Assembly (NCBI RefSeq): GCF_900411315.1 | Contig: NZ_LS990887.1 | Span: 1,194,320-1,258,319 of the forward strand | From: Corynebacterium senegalense | GTDB taxonomy: Bacteria > Actinomycetota > Actinomycetes > Mycobacteriales > Mycobacteriaceae | DNA length: 64,000 bases | Direction: 5' to 3' | In this document: piece by piece, positions 17,374 to 26,195 of the stretch | Layout: each line of letters opens with the position of its first letter | Numbering within the stretch: the first letter of the stretch is position 1 | Program-made: the position numbers and the translations under genes | The notes under the pieces: model-generated | Database searches by the model: none | Seen by the model: only the letters and a program-made list of their open reading frames with translations | Told to the model about the DNA's origin: nothing

Positions 17374-20276
17374 CTCTTCCTCGCGCGCACCACGCGCTTG
17401 GTCGTCTTCGCCGGGCGCTTGGCCGTCTTCTTCGCGGCCTTCTTCGTCGCCTTCTTCTTCGCGGCCTTCTTGGTGGCCTTCTTCGCGGGCCCGGTCCCCT
17501 CCTCGGCCTCGCGTGCCCGGCGGGCGGAGAGCAGCTCGTTGGCGCGCTGGTCCGTCATCGTCTCCGGGGTGTCGCCGCGCTGCAGCGAGGCGTTGGTCAC
17601 CCCGTCGGTGACGTAGGGGCCGAAGCGGCCCTCCTTGATGCTCATCGGCTTGCCGGAGACGTCGTTGTCGCCCAGCATCTTCAGCGGCGGCTTCGCGGCG
17701 GCGCGGCCGCGGCGCTTTGGCTCGGCGTAGATGCGGCGCGCCTCCTCGAGGGTGATGTCGAAGATCTGCTCCTCGCTCGCCAGCGAGCGCGAGTCGCTGC
17801 CCTTCTTCAGGTAGGGGCCGTAGCGGCCGTTCTGCGCTGTGATCACCTCGTTGTCGGAGGGGTCCACGCCCACATCGCGGGGCAGCGAGAGCAGCTTCAG
17901 CGCCTCCTCGAGGGTGACGCTGGAGGGCTCCATGGAGGAAAACAGCGAGGCGGTCGCCGGCTTGAGCTGCTCCTCGACCAGCTCCGCCACGCGCTTCTCT
18001 TTCTGCGCGGCGGCGGTCTTGGTCTCCCAGTTCTTGGCCCGCTTGCCCTCCTCGGCGCGCTGGGCGTCCTCGGCGGCGCGCTCCTCGGCGACGACCTTCT
18101 CGGCGTGGGCCTCGGCACGCTCGCGCTCGTCGTCGCGCACGAGCTCCGTGACGTAGGGGCCGAAGCGGCCCTCCTTCGCCACGACCATGCGTCCGTTGTC
18201 CGGGTTCTGCCCCAGCTCGCGGCCGGAGCGCGGGGTGGCGAAGAGCTTCTCCGCCAGCTCCAGGGTGATCTCGTCCGGGGTGGCGGACTCGGGCACGTTG
18301 GCGCGCTGGTACTCCGGCTCGCCGTCCTCGCCGGTGCCGACAACGCGCTCGATGTAGGGCCCGTAGCGGCCCACGCGGACGACGACGGGGCGGCCCTCGG
18401 AGTCGTCGAAAAGCTTCAGCGAGTTGGCTTCGCGGGCGTCGATGCTCTCGAGGTTGTCCTCGATGATGTGCTTGAGCCCGCCGCGCCTGGCAACGGCCTC
18501 GGCCATGCTGTCGTCCGCGTCAGCGTCGCCGAAGTAGAAGCCGGTGAGCCACTCCGTGCGGTTCTCGTTGCCGTGGGCGATCTCGTCGAGCTCGTCCTCC
18601 ATCGAGGAGGTGAAGTCGTAGTCCACGAGCGCGTCGAAGTTGTTCTCCAGCAGACCGACCACGGAAAACGCCACCCACGTGGGGACGAGCGCGTTGCCGC
18701 GGGCGGCGACGTAGCCGCGGTCCTGGATCGTCTTGATGATCGACGCGTACGTCGACGGGCGCCCGATGCCGAGCTCCTCCATCTTCTTCACCAGGCTGGC
18801 TTCGGTGTAGCGCGCCGGCGGGTTCGTCGAGTGCCCGTCCGCGGTGATCTTCTGCGTCTCCAGCGCGTCGCCCTCCGCCAGGCGCGGCAGGTGCGTCTCA
18901 CTGTCGCTGGTGTCCGAGTAGGCGCGCAGCCAGCCCGGGAAGGTGATCGTGCGGCCGGTCGCGGCGAACTCCGCGGCCTCGCCGCTTGTCGACGCCCCCT
19001 CCACCGTCACCTTCATCGAGGTGCCGCGCACGTCGTTCATCTGGCAGGCGACGGTGCGCTGCCAGATCAGCTCGTAGAGTTTGAACTCCTCGGCGTCGAG
19101 GGAGCCGGCGAGCTGGCCGGGCGTCGCGAAGCGCTCCCCCGCCGGGCGGATCGCCTCGTGCGCCTCCTGCGAGTTCTTCACCTTACGGTCGTAGACGCGC
19201 GGAGAGGAGCTGACGTACTCGGCGCCGTAGAGCTCGGTCGCCGCGGCGCGCGCCGCGTCGAGGCCCTGCTTGGACAGCGAGGTCGAGTCGGTACGCATGT
19301 AGGTGATGTGGCCGTTTTCGTAGAGGCGCTGCGCGATGCGCATCGTGCGCGCCGAGGTGAAGTGCAGCTTGCGCCCCGCCTCCTGCTGCAGCGTGGACGT
19401 CATGAACGGCGGGTGCGGGCGGCGGGTGTAGGGCTTCTCCTCCACCTTCGTCACGCTCATCGTCGCGCCCTCGAGGCCCGCAGCGAGCTTCTCGGCCGCC
19501 GCCTGGTCCACCACGTGAACGTCCTTGGACTTCACGTTGCCGCGGTCGTCGAAGTCGCGGCCCTGCGCCACGCGCCGGCCGTCAACGGCGGTGAGCTTGG
19601 CGTCGAAGGACTCCGAGCCCGGGGTCAGCGTCGCCGTCAGGTCCCAGTACTCGGCGGAGACGAACGCCATGCGCTCGCGCTCGCGCTCCACGATCACCCT
19701 GGTGGCCACCGACTGGACACGGCCCGCGGACAGTCGCGGCATGACCTTCTTCCACAGCACCGGGGAGACCTCGTAGCCGTAGAGGCGGTCGAGGATGCGG
19801 CGGGTCTCCTGCGCGTCGACGAGGTCCATGTCCAGCTCGCGGGTGTTGCGCGCCGCCTCGCGGATGGCCGATTCGGTGATCTCGTTGAACACCATGCGCT
19901 CCACCGGCACCTTCGGCTTCAGCGTCTCGAGCAGGTGCCAGGCGATCGCCTCGCCCTCTCGGTCGGGGTCTGTGGCCAGGAGCAGCCGGTCGGACTTCTT
20001 CAGCTTGTCCTTGAGGTCGGAGACCTTCTTCTTCTTGTCGGGGCTGACCACGTAGATCGGGGCGAACCCCGCCTCGGGGTTCACCCCCAGCTTCGCCCAC
20101 GGCTCCTTCTTGTACTTCGCGGGGATGTCCGCGGCGCGGCCGGGAAGATCGCGGATGTGGCCCACCGACGCCTCAACGATGTAGTCGCCGCCCAGGTACT
20201 TCTGGATCTTCTTCGCCTTCGTCGCCGACTCAACGATGACGAGGGTTGTGCCGTTGTCTGCCACGCCGGGTGACAC
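17370..20276 (-). CDS. topA: DNA topoisomerase I (type IA)
   Basis: 968 residues. The TOPRIM domain opens with VIVESATKAKKI and has the acidic DPDREGEA triad. SAGRVQSVA and YMRTDSTSLS supply the active-site Tyr (about residue 325). The C-terminal half carries several repeats of the actinobacterial topoisomerase C-terminal domain (GRYGPYI/L and GRFGPYV motifs occur five times or so). It ends in a Lys/Ala-rich tail of about 40 residues, typical of actinobacterial TopA, which aids processivity. The enzyme relaxes negative supercoils. The downstream small gene overlaps by ATGA. Confidence 0.96.
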   Translation of the reverse strand: MSPGVADNGTTLVIVESATKAKKIQKYLGGDYIVEASVGHIRDLPGRAADIPAKYKKEPWAKLGVNPEAGFAPIYVVSPDKKKKVSDLKDKLKKSDRLLLATDPDREGEAIAWHLLETLKPKVPVERMVFNEITESAIREAARNTRELDMDLVDAQETRRILDRLYGYEVSPVLWKKVMPRLSAGRVQSVATRVIVERERERMAFVSAEYWDLTATLTPGSESFDAKLTAVDGRRVAQGRDFDDRGNVKSKDVHVVDQAAAEKLAAGLEGATMSVTKVEEKPYTRRPHPPFMTSTLQQEAGRKLHFTSARTMRIAQRLYENGHITYMRTDSTSLSKQGLDAARAAATELYGAEYVSSSPRVYDRKVKNSQEAHEAIRPAGERFATPGQLAGSLDAEEFKLYELIWQRTVACQMNDVRGTSMKVTVEGASTSGEAAEFAATGRTITFPGWLRAYSDTSDSETHLPRLAEGDALETQKITADGHSTNPPARYTEASLVKKMEELGIGRPSTYASIIKTIQDRGYVAARGNALVPTWVAFSVVGLLENNFDALVDYDFTSSMEDELDEIAHGNENRTEWLTGFYFGDADADDSMAEAVARRGGLKHIIEDNLESIDAREANSLKLFDDSEGRPVVVRVGRYGPYIERVVGTGEDGEPEYQRANVPESATPDEITLELAEKLFATPRSGRELGQNPDNGRMVVAKEGRFGPYVTELVRDDERERAEAHAEKVVAEERAAEDAQRAEEGKRAKNWETKTAAAQKEKRVAELVEEQLKPATASLFSSMEPSSVTLEEALKLLSLPRDVGVDPSDNEVITAQNGRYGPYLKKGSDSRSLASEEQIFDITLEEARRIYAEPKRRGRAAAKPPLKMLGDNDVSGKPMSIKEGRFGPYVTDGVTNASLQRGDTPETMTDQRANELLSARRAREAEEGTGPAKKATKKAAKKKATKKAAKKTAKRPAKTTKRVVRARKR

Positions 20277-20517
20277 CTCTCTTCTCTGTCCGATCTGCGC
20301 CTTATATTAAGGACGCATCCTTGGCCCCACCATTTTCGCGGGTTCAAAGGGGTGGGTCGCGGGTGGTCGCGCAGAAGGTCAAAACTCCCCTCTTTCTATC
20401 AGACAACTATCACGCCCAGGCACGCTATGGGAAATATGATCACCTCCCGCGCGTGTCGTTACACTCTGGGAAGGGTCCGCGCGCGCCCGCCAACCGGCCC
20501 GGAAGGAGCACCCCGCA

Positions 20518-21144
20518 GTGATCGACTCTCTGATCGGTTTCCTCGAGCAGCTCATGCAGATGGAAATCTTCTACCCGCTGGTCAGCGTGCTGATCATCTG
20601 CGACGCCCTCGCGCCCGTCGTCCCCTCCGAGTCGGTGCTCAACCTCGCCGGCGCCTTCTCCGCCTCCCGCGGCGTGCCCGACGTCGGCGGCGTCATCCTC
20701 GCCGCCATCATCGGCGCGATCATCGGCGACAACATCTGCTTCCGCCTGGGCAAGAAGCTGATCAAGGTCGTCGACAGGCTCGACCCGAACTCCAAGGCCG
20801 GGGTGTCCATCGCGTGGGTGAAGCGCAACATGAACCGCGGGGCCGGGGCGACCATCATCGTCGCCCGGTTCCTGCCCTGGGCCCGCTGGGTGGCCACGAT
20901 CGTCCTCGGCTCCGTGGGCTACAGCTGGGTCGCCTTCTTCATCTACGACACCATCGGCGTCATCGTCTGGGCCTGCCTCAGCGTCGGGGTCGGCTACCTC
21001 GGCGGCTCCCTCTTCGCCGACTACCCCCTGCTCGCCATGATCGTCGGCGTCACTCTCGGCTCCCTCGTCGGCCTGCTCATCCAGAAGCTGCAGGCCAGGC
21101 TGTTCGACTGGAACGACGTCCGCCGCGGCGTGTCCACCCTCTAG
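20518..21144 (+). CDS. DedA-family membrane protein
   Basis: 208 residues with the DedA (VTT) pattern: an N-terminal helix, the reentrant segment around FRLGKKLIK, then ARFLPWARW (the conserved GRFxP-like arginine motif) and three C-terminal helices. DedA proteins are lipid scramblase/flippase-like transporters supporting undecaprenyl-phosphate or phospholipid recycling. GTG 20518 is preceded by GGAAGGAG. A terminator shared with cspA follows. Confidence 0.9.
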   Translation: MIDSLIGFLEQLMQMEIFYPLVSVLIICDALAPVVPSESVLNLAGAFSASRGVPDVGGVILAAIIGAIIGDNICFRLGKKLIKVVDRLDPNSKAGVSIAWVKRNMNRGAGATIIVARFLPWARWVATIVLGSVGYSWVAFFIYDTIGVIVWACLSVGVGYLGGSLFADYPLLAMIVGVTLGSLVGLLIQKLQARLFDWNDVRRGVSTL

Positions 21145-21157
21145 CGCCGAGGGCAGC

Positions 21158-21190
21158 AAAAATCCCCCTCCCGGAACCGGGAGGGGGATT
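21158..21190. terminator. bidirectional terminator between dedA-like gene and cspA
   Basis: AATCCCCCTCCCGG and its complement form a 14-bp inverted repeat around two bases. An A-run on one side and TT on the other serve the two converging genes. Confidence 0.88.
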
Positions 21191-21207
21191 GTGGCGTCGA
21201 CAAGCGC

Positions 21208-21411
21208 TTAGAGAGCGCGGACGTCCTGGGCCTGCGGGCCCTTGGTGCCCTCGCCAATCTCGAACTCAACCTGCTGGTTCTCCTCGAGGGTGCGGAAGCC
21301 GGAGCCCTTGATCTCGGAGTAGTGGACGAAGACGTCGGCGGAGCCGTCGTCCGGAGCGATGAAGCCGAAGCCCTTTTCAGCGTTGAACCACTTGACAGTT
21401 CCAGTAGCCAT
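21208..21411 (-). CDS. cspA: cold-shock protein
   Basis: 67 residues, the standard size. RNP1 (KGFGFI, residues 13-18) and RNP2 (VFVHY, 27-31) are intact, with the usual [12 protein letters not shown] opening. It binds single-stranded RNA/DNA and melts RNA secondary structure. A long leader precedes it and holds a hairpin at 21458-21479, the usual set-up for post-transcriptional control of csp genes. The same neighbourhood (topA, cspA, DUF1998 helicase, Tad genes) occurs in mycobacteria. Confidence 0.96.
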   Translation of the reverse strand: MATGTVKWFNAEKGFGFIAPDDGSADVFVHYSEIKGSGFRTLEENQQVEFEIGEGTKGPQAQDVRAL

Positions 21412-21457
21412 GATGTGTACCTTTCAAAAATCGCTGGCAATGACGGTCTATCGATCA

Positions 21458-21479
21458 CCAGGTCTTCGAAAGGACCTGG
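21458..21479 (-). promoter_or_regulatory. hairpin in the cspA 5' leader
   Basis: CCAGGTC and GACCTGG pair around an 8-base loop, 47-68 bases upstream of the cspA ATG. It may act in temperature-dependent folding of the leader; no function is shown by the sequence alone. Confidence 0.5.
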
Positions 21480-21625
21480 CGCCCGCGCAACAAAAACTCA
21501 CGAGCACCTTGGTTAGGCGCGCACAGAATCTGCGACCGAGTTCAATTGTGCCACGAAACTGAAGGAAAGGTGTAGGGGGCTGGCATAATTTATTCGATCC
21601 GCTGTTCCAACCGGGGGTGAAACGC

Positions 21626-23965
21626 ATGTCCAATCACGGCTACTCGTTCGGCGCCGAGATCATCGAGGCGCTGCGCCGCCGCTTCCCCTCCGCCCGCATC
21701 ACGCACGTCGAGCACAGCCCCGCCACCCCCGCCACCTGGGCCGACTGGCCCGAGTGGGTCGGCGAGGGCCTCAAGAGCACGCTTGCCGACGCCTCCATCC
21801 CCCGCCTCTTCTCCCACCAGGCGCGCACCGCCGAGCTCGCCTGGGAGGGCCGCGACGTGGTGGTGGCCACCGGCACCTCCTCCGGCAAATCGCTGGGCTA
21901 CCAGCTGCCCGTCCTCTCCGCGCTCGCCGCCGACCCGACCGCCTGCGCGATCTACCTGACACCCACCAAGGCCCTGGGCTCGGACCAGCTCCACGCCGCA
22001 GCCCGGCTCGCGCCCGCAGGCGTCAACCCCGCCCCCTACGACGGCGACACCCCGACCGAGGCCCGCGCCGGGATCCGGGAAGCCAGCCGCTTCGTGTTCA
22101 CCAACCCCGACATGCTCCACGCCGGCATCCTGCCCAACCACGCCCGGTGGGCCCGCCTGCTGCGCCACCTGAGGTTCGTGGTGGTGGACGAGTGCCACAC
22201 CTACCGCGGCGTCTTCGGTGCCAACGTCGCCCTGACCCTGCGGCGCCTCCTCCGCCTCGCGGAGGCCTACGGGTCGCACCCGACGCTCATCTTCGCCTCC
22301 GCCACCGCCGCCGACCCCGCCGGTCAGGCCTACCGGTTGTGCGGGCGCGCCGTCACGGCCGTGACCGAGGACGGCGCCCCGACCGGCGAGCGCACCATCG
22401 CGCTGTGGGAGCCCGGATTCATCGAGGGCGCGGAGGGAAAAAACGGCGCCCCGGTGCGCCGCGCCGCCACCACGGAGGCCGCCTCGATCATGTCCGCACT
22501 GGTCCTCGACGGCGCCCGCACCCTCACCTTCGTCCGTTCCCGGCGCGCCGCCGAGCTCGTGGCCATGCGCGCCCAGGAGGACCTCGTAGTCGCCGGGCGG
22601 GCGGACTTCGCCCAGCGGGTCGCCTCCTACCGCGCCGGCTACCTCGCCGAGGACCGGCGCCGCCTCGAGCGCGCGCTGGACAACGGCGACCTGCTCGGGC
22701 TGGCCACCACGAACGCCCTCGAGCTGGGCATCGACGTCGGCGGGCTGGACGCCGTGGTCATGGCCGGTTTCCCCGGCACCGTCGCCTCCTTCCGGCAGCA
22801 GGCGGGCCGGGCGGGGCGGCGCGGCCAGTTCTCGGTGGCCGTCATGGTCGCGCGCGACGAGCCGATGGACACCTACCTGGTCAACCACCCCGAGGCGCTG
22901 CTTGGCAGGCCGGTGGAAAACAGCGTGTTCAACCCCTCCAACCCCTACGTGCTGCGCGGCCACATCTACTGCGCCGCGGTCGAGCGGCCCCTCACCCCCG
23001 ACGATGTCGAGGCGTTCGGCGCCGCGGAGGTGGTCGACGGCCTCGTGCGCGACGGCTACCTGCGCAGACGGCCCCGCGGGTGGTTCGCGGTGCCGCAGCT
23101 CGAGGGCGAGCTCTCCCCCGAAACCGCCCACGCCTCCGTCAGCCTGCGCGGCGGGGCGGGCGCGGAAGTAATGATCGTGGACATCTCCGACGGGCGCCTG
23201 CTGGGCACCGTCGACGCGGGCCGGGCCATGACCCAGGTCCACGAAGGCGCCGTCTACATCCACCAGGGCGAGCACTACGTCATCGACTCGCTCGAGCTCG
23301 ACGACTTCGTGGCCCTCGCCCGCCCCGAGACCCCCGACTACTCCACGCAGGCCCGCTCGACCACGCAGATTTCGATCCTCGGCGAGGCCTCCTCCCGCTC
23401 GAACCCCGCCCCCGGGCTGTGGGTGGCCAACCTGGACGTCGAGGTGGTGGACCGGGTGACCGGCTACGTGGTAAGGCTGACCGACGGCACGGTCTCCGAG
23501 CACATCCCCCTCGACCTGCCGGAGCAGCGGCTGGTCACCCGCGCCGTGGCCTACACGATCGACCCGCTTGCCCTCGAGGCCATGGGGATCACGCCCGGCG
23601 AGGTCCCCGGCGCGCTGCACGCGGCGGAGCACGCCGCGATCGGCCTGCTCCCCCTCCTGGCCACCTGCGACAGGTGGGACATCGGCGGGGTCTCGACCGC
23701 CCTGCACCAGGACACCCTCCTGCCCACCGTCTTCGTCTACGACGGCCACCCGGGCGGGGCGGGCTTCGCCGACGAGGGCTACGCCCGCTTCCCCGAGTGG
23801 ATCGCCGCGACGTACGAGGCGGTGAAGTCCTGCGGCTGCGAGTCCGGCTGCCCGTCCTGTGTCCAGTCGCCGAAGTGCGGAAACGGCAACCAGCCGCTGG
23901 ACAAGCACGCCGCCCTGAAGCTCCTCGGGGCGCTGGTGACCATGACACCGGCCCCGCCCGGGTGA
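21626..23965 (+). CDS. DEAD/DEAH helicase with DUF1998 zinc domain (MrfA/YprA-like)
   Basis: About 779 residues. Motif I is ATGTSSGKS, motif II is VVDECHTY, motif III is ASATAADP, and motif VI is QQAGRAGRRGQ after TNALELGIDVGG. The C-terminal DUF1998 domain has a four-Cys zinc cluster (CGCESGCPSC). This architecture matches B. subtilis MrfA/YprA, a DNA helicase of mitomycin-type lesion repair, and the actinobacterial helicase next to Tad genes. ATG 21626 fits the G-rich ribosome site at 21613-21619; the in-frame GTG 21617 is less likely. A CATAAT -10 lies near 21583. The stop is one base from the opposing TadE-like gene, with no terminator. Confidence 0.92.
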   Translation: MSNHGYSFGAEIIEALRRRFPSARITHVEHSPATPATWADWPEWVGEGLKSTLADASIPRLFSHQARTAELAWEGRDVVVATGTSSGKSLGYQLPVLSALAADPTACAIYLTPTKALGSDQLHAAARLAPAGVNPAPYDGDTPTEARAGIREASRFVFTNPDMLHAGILPNHARWARLLRHLRFVVVDECHTYRGVFGANVALTLRRLLRLAEAYGSHPTLIFASATAADPAGQAYRLCGRAVTAVTEDGAPTGERTIALWEPGFIEGAEGKNGAPVRRAATTEAASIMSALVLDGARTLTFVRSRRAAELVAMRAQEDLVVAGRADFAQRVASYRAGYLAEDRRRLERALDNGDLLGLATTNALELGIDVGGLDAVVMAGFPGTVASFRQQAGRAGRRGQFSVAVMVARDEPMDTYLVNHPEALLGRPVENSVFNPSNPYVLRGHIYCAAVERPLTPDDVEAFGAAEVVDGLVRDGYLRRRPRGWFAVPQLEGELSPETAHASVSLRGGAGAEVMIVDISDGRLLGTVDAGRAMTQVHEGAVYIHQGEHYVIDSLELDDFVALARPETPDYSTQARSTTQISILGEASSRSNPAPGLWVANLDVEVVDRVTGYVVRLTDGTVSEHIPLDLPEQRLVTRAVAYTIDPLALEAMGITPGEVPGALHAAEHAAIGLLPLLATCDRWDIGGVSTALHQDTLLPTVFVYDGHPGGAGFADEGYARFPEWIAATYEAVKSCGCESGCPSCVQSPKCGNGNQPLDKHAALKLLGALVTMTPAPPG

Positions 23966-23966
23966 C

Positions 23967-24290
23967 CTACAGCGGCCCCGCCCGCGCGGTGGACGAGGAC
24001 CGGCCGAAACGCACCGTGACGACGACATCCGGGGCGCGTTCCTCGCAGCCCTCCACGCGCGCGCCGTTGGCGGAGGCGGTTGCTTGCGCCGCCCCGCACG
24101 CGTCGGTGCCCCGGTACAGCGCGGTCGCCGCGGCGACGGCCGCGAGATCGGCCGCGTTGCGCGCCCGGTGCGAATCGGCCACCCGCGCGCCCAGGCCGGC
24201 CACCACCAGCAGCAGGCTGACCACGGCCGCGATGATCCCCGCCGAGGTCACCGTGGCGTAACCCTCCTCGCCGCGCAGCGCGCGCCTCAC
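23967..24290 (-). CDS. TadE-like protein of helicase/secretion neighbourhood type (Rv3654c-like)
   Basis: 107 residues. The N-terminal GEEGYATVTSAGIIAAV segment is a type III prepilin-like leader followed by one hydrophobic helix. The rest is small and soluble with two Cys. It matches the short TadE-like proteins encoded next to DUF1998 helicases in actinobacteria. The GTG start overlaps the previous gene's stop. It is the last gene of the minus-strand Tad operon and probably a minor pseudopilin. Confidence 0.82.
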   Translation of the reverse strand: MRRALRGEEGYATVTSAGIIAAVVSLLLVVAGLGARVADSHRARNAADLAAVAAATALYRGTDACGAAQATASANGARVEGCEERAPDVVVTVRFGRSSSTARAGPL

Positions 24291-24580
24291 CGGAACTCCA
24301 CCGGGTAGACGGCGGTGGCGGAGACGTCGAAAAGCGCGGCGGGCACCTGCGCCGTCACCGTGACCATCCCGCCGTCCTCCGCCACGCTGACGCTTCCCCG
24401 CGGCGGGGCGTAGTCCACCCCGATCGCGTGGGAGCGCGCGGCGGCCCCGGCGATGTCGACGGCCGAGATGTAGGCGGCCATCGTGGCGATTCCCCCGACG
24501 ATGGCTGCCGCCACCGTGACCAGAACCGCCAGGGAGAGAGCGGCCTCGACGGTGACGGAGCCGGTGTTGTCGCGCAGCAT
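24287..24580 (-). CDS. TadE-family minor pseudopilin
   Basis: 97 residues. The leader DNTGSVTVEAALSLAVLV is the classic TadE start (charged residues, Gly, then Val-Glu +5 and a hydrophobic helix), recognised by a prepilin peptidase. The C-terminal part is a small beta-rich domain. It overlaps the DUF4244 gene by TAATG. Likely an assembly factor of the Tad pilus or secretion fibre. Confidence 0.85.
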   Translation of the reverse strand: MLRDNTGSVTVEAALSLAVLVTVAAAIVGGIATMAAYISAVDIAGAAARSHAIGVDYAPPRGSVSVAEDGGMVTVTAQVPAALFDVSATAVYPVEFR

Positions 24581-24789
24581 TAGCCCGGCTTGTTGCTCAG
24601 GGCGTCCGTGATGACCCCCTCGATCGCGGACACGACGCCGTTGCCGTTGACGACCATGTAGAGCACCCCGGCGAGCGCGGCGGCGGCGAGGCTGCCGAAG
24701 GCGTACTCGATGGTGGACATCCCTCGGTCATCGCGCAGGGTGAGCAGGCGGGCGGACAGGAAAGCGGTTGCGTTGGTGAACAGGGACAT
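24580..24789 (-). CDS. DUF4244 Flp-like pilin
   Basis: 69 residues. RDDRGMSTIEYAFGSLAAAALAG is a typical Flp-pilin leader and transmembrane helix with Glu at +5 after the Gly cleavage site. The short tail is GNGVVSAIEGVITDAL. It is the probable major subunit of the locus. It starts 52 bases after the tadC stop. Confidence 0.85.
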   Translation of the reverse strand: MSLFTNATAFLSARLLTLRDDRGMSTIEYAFGSLAAAALAGVLYMVVNGNGVVSAIEGVITDALSNKPG

Positions 24790-24840
24790 GGGTTTTCTCC
24801 TTCTCGTGTTCTTGTCTTCTTGTGGTCGAGGTGTGGTGTG

Positions 24841-25431
24841 TCAGGTGAGTTTCCCGGCCAGCCCGATCACGACCGGGGCGAGCCCGAGGACGAAGAAGGC
24901 CGGGAGGAAGAAAGCGGTCAAGGGCAGTGCGATGAGGACGCCGGCGCGCTCGGCCCTGGCCTTGGCGTCGTCGGCGGCCCCCTCGCGGAGTCCGGCGGCG
25001 ATGCGCTCGCACCCGGCCGCGACGGCCGAGCCCGAGGCGCTGGAGAGAGCGATCAGCGCGGCGAGCTCGGCTCCGCCCGGGACGCGGTGCATCTCCGCCC
25101 ACGCGCGCTGCGTTTCCACGCCCAGCGCGCTCAGGGCCGCGACGGTGCGCCAGGGATCCGCCGGGCTGTCTGGACCCGGATCGGCACCGTAGGACTCGGC
25201 GACCGCCGCCGCTGCACTCGCCGCCGGCAGGCCGGCTCGGAAGCACGCGGCGAACAGCTCGATGTCCGCGGCCGCCCGGTGGCGGTCGACCCCGGCGGGG
25301 CGCAGGCGCAGCGCGGGCCCGTCGCGCGGGGTCTTCTCGCTCAAGACCCGCGCGAATGCACCCGGCGCGGGCACCGCGAGGGCGCCGGCCAGAAGCAGGG
25401 CGGGGATCACCGCCGAGGCGACGGCGCTCAT
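24841..25431 (-). CDS. tadC: TadC-like type II/IV secretion inner-membrane protein
   Basis: 196 residues from ATG 25431, which overlaps the tadB stop (ATGA). It has a hydrophobic N-terminal helix, then the GspF/TadC-type helical domain (ELFAACFRAGLPAASA, later AERAGVLIALPLTAFFLPAFFVLG) with two C-terminal membrane segments. It is shorter than proteobacterial TadC, as is normal in actinobacteria. It forms the membrane platform with TadB. Confidence 0.84.
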   Translation of the reverse strand: MSAVASAVIPALLLAGALAVPAPGAFARVLSEKTPRDGPALRLRPAGVDRHRAAADIELFAACFRAGLPAASAAAAVAESYGADPGPDSPADPWRTVAALSALGVETQRAWAEMHRVPGGAELAALIALSSASGSAVAAGCERIAAGLREGAADDAKARAERAGVLIALPLTAFFLPAFFVLGLAPVVIGLAGKLT

Positions 25432-26195
25432 GCCGTCGCTCCCGCGATGATGCGTTCGCAGAGGAGGAAACCCGCGCACACCAGCGCCGTCCCGCCCGCC
25501 AGCAGCCACCCGCCCAGCCCGCCGCCGAGGAGGATCCCGAGGGGATCCGCGCCCATGGCCGTTCCCATCGCCACCCCGGCCGCCGGTAGCGCCGAGAGCA
25601 CGATGGCGGTTGTCTTCGGTCCCGCCAGGGCCGCCTCGGTCGCGGCCCTGTGACGCTGCGCCGCGTCCAGGCGGTCCCGGGCGCGCGCGAGAAGCTCGGC
25701 GACGGGCAGGCCACGGGTGGCGGCGAGGCCCCACAGCGCCCCGACCTCCCGCAGCTCGGGGCTCGCGGAGCAGGCCAGAACAGCGTCCGGCTCACCTCCC
25801 GAGCGCACCGCAGCCACCGCACGCTGGATGTCCCGCAGCAGCGCTGCGGGGGCGGAAGCGGGGAGGTGTTCCGCGGCGCGCGAGGTGGCGTCGGCAAGCG
25901 ATGCTCCCGCCCGCAGGTTGGTCACGAGGTGCCCGAGGAAGCCCGCGGTGAGCTCGGACCGGCGGCGGGCCAGCGCCGCTTCGCGACGCCTCACCACCGT
26001 GTCCGCCGCCGTCGCCGCCGCCATTCCGGCCGCGGCCACCAGCCCCGCCCGGTCGACCGCGAGAACGCCGAGCAGCGCCGCGCCAGCGAACACCGGCACC
26101 CACCCGGGCGCGCGCACCCGCTGAGCCTCGGACACCCTCCCGGCGGGGTTCGGCCGTCCCACCGCCGCGGCGGCGCTGGCCGCAAGCAGCCACAT
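25428..26195 (-). CDS. tadB: TadB-like secretion inner-membrane protein
   Basis: 255 residues from ATG 26195 (ATGA overlap with tadA). Membrane segments lie near the N-terminus (about 1-15, 35-65) and C-terminus (about 195-250). Between them is the helical GspF domain (LTAGFLGHLVTNLRAGASLADA and ELLARARDRLDAAQRHR). It pairs with TadC as the platform for the TadA ATPase. Confidence 0.84.
   Translation of the reverse strand: MWLLAASAAAAVGRPNPAGRVSEAQRVRAPGWVPVFAGAALLGVLAVDRAGLVAAAGMAAATAADTVVRRREAALARRRSELTAGFLGHLVTNLRAGASLADATSRAAEHLPASAPAALLRDIQRAVAAVRSGGEPDAVLACSASPELREVGALWGLAATRGLPVAELLARARDRLDAAQRHRAATEAALAGPKTTAIVLSALPAAGVAMGTAMGADPLGILLGGGLGGWLLAGGTALVCAGFLLCERIIAGATA

Noticed and set aside
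17202..20273. A 1023-codon open frame on the plus strand opposite topA
   Set aside because: It is the antisense shadow of topA, caused by high GC at third positions. topA has full domain evidence; this frame has no recognisable motif and is rich in Val, Leu, Gly and Arg.
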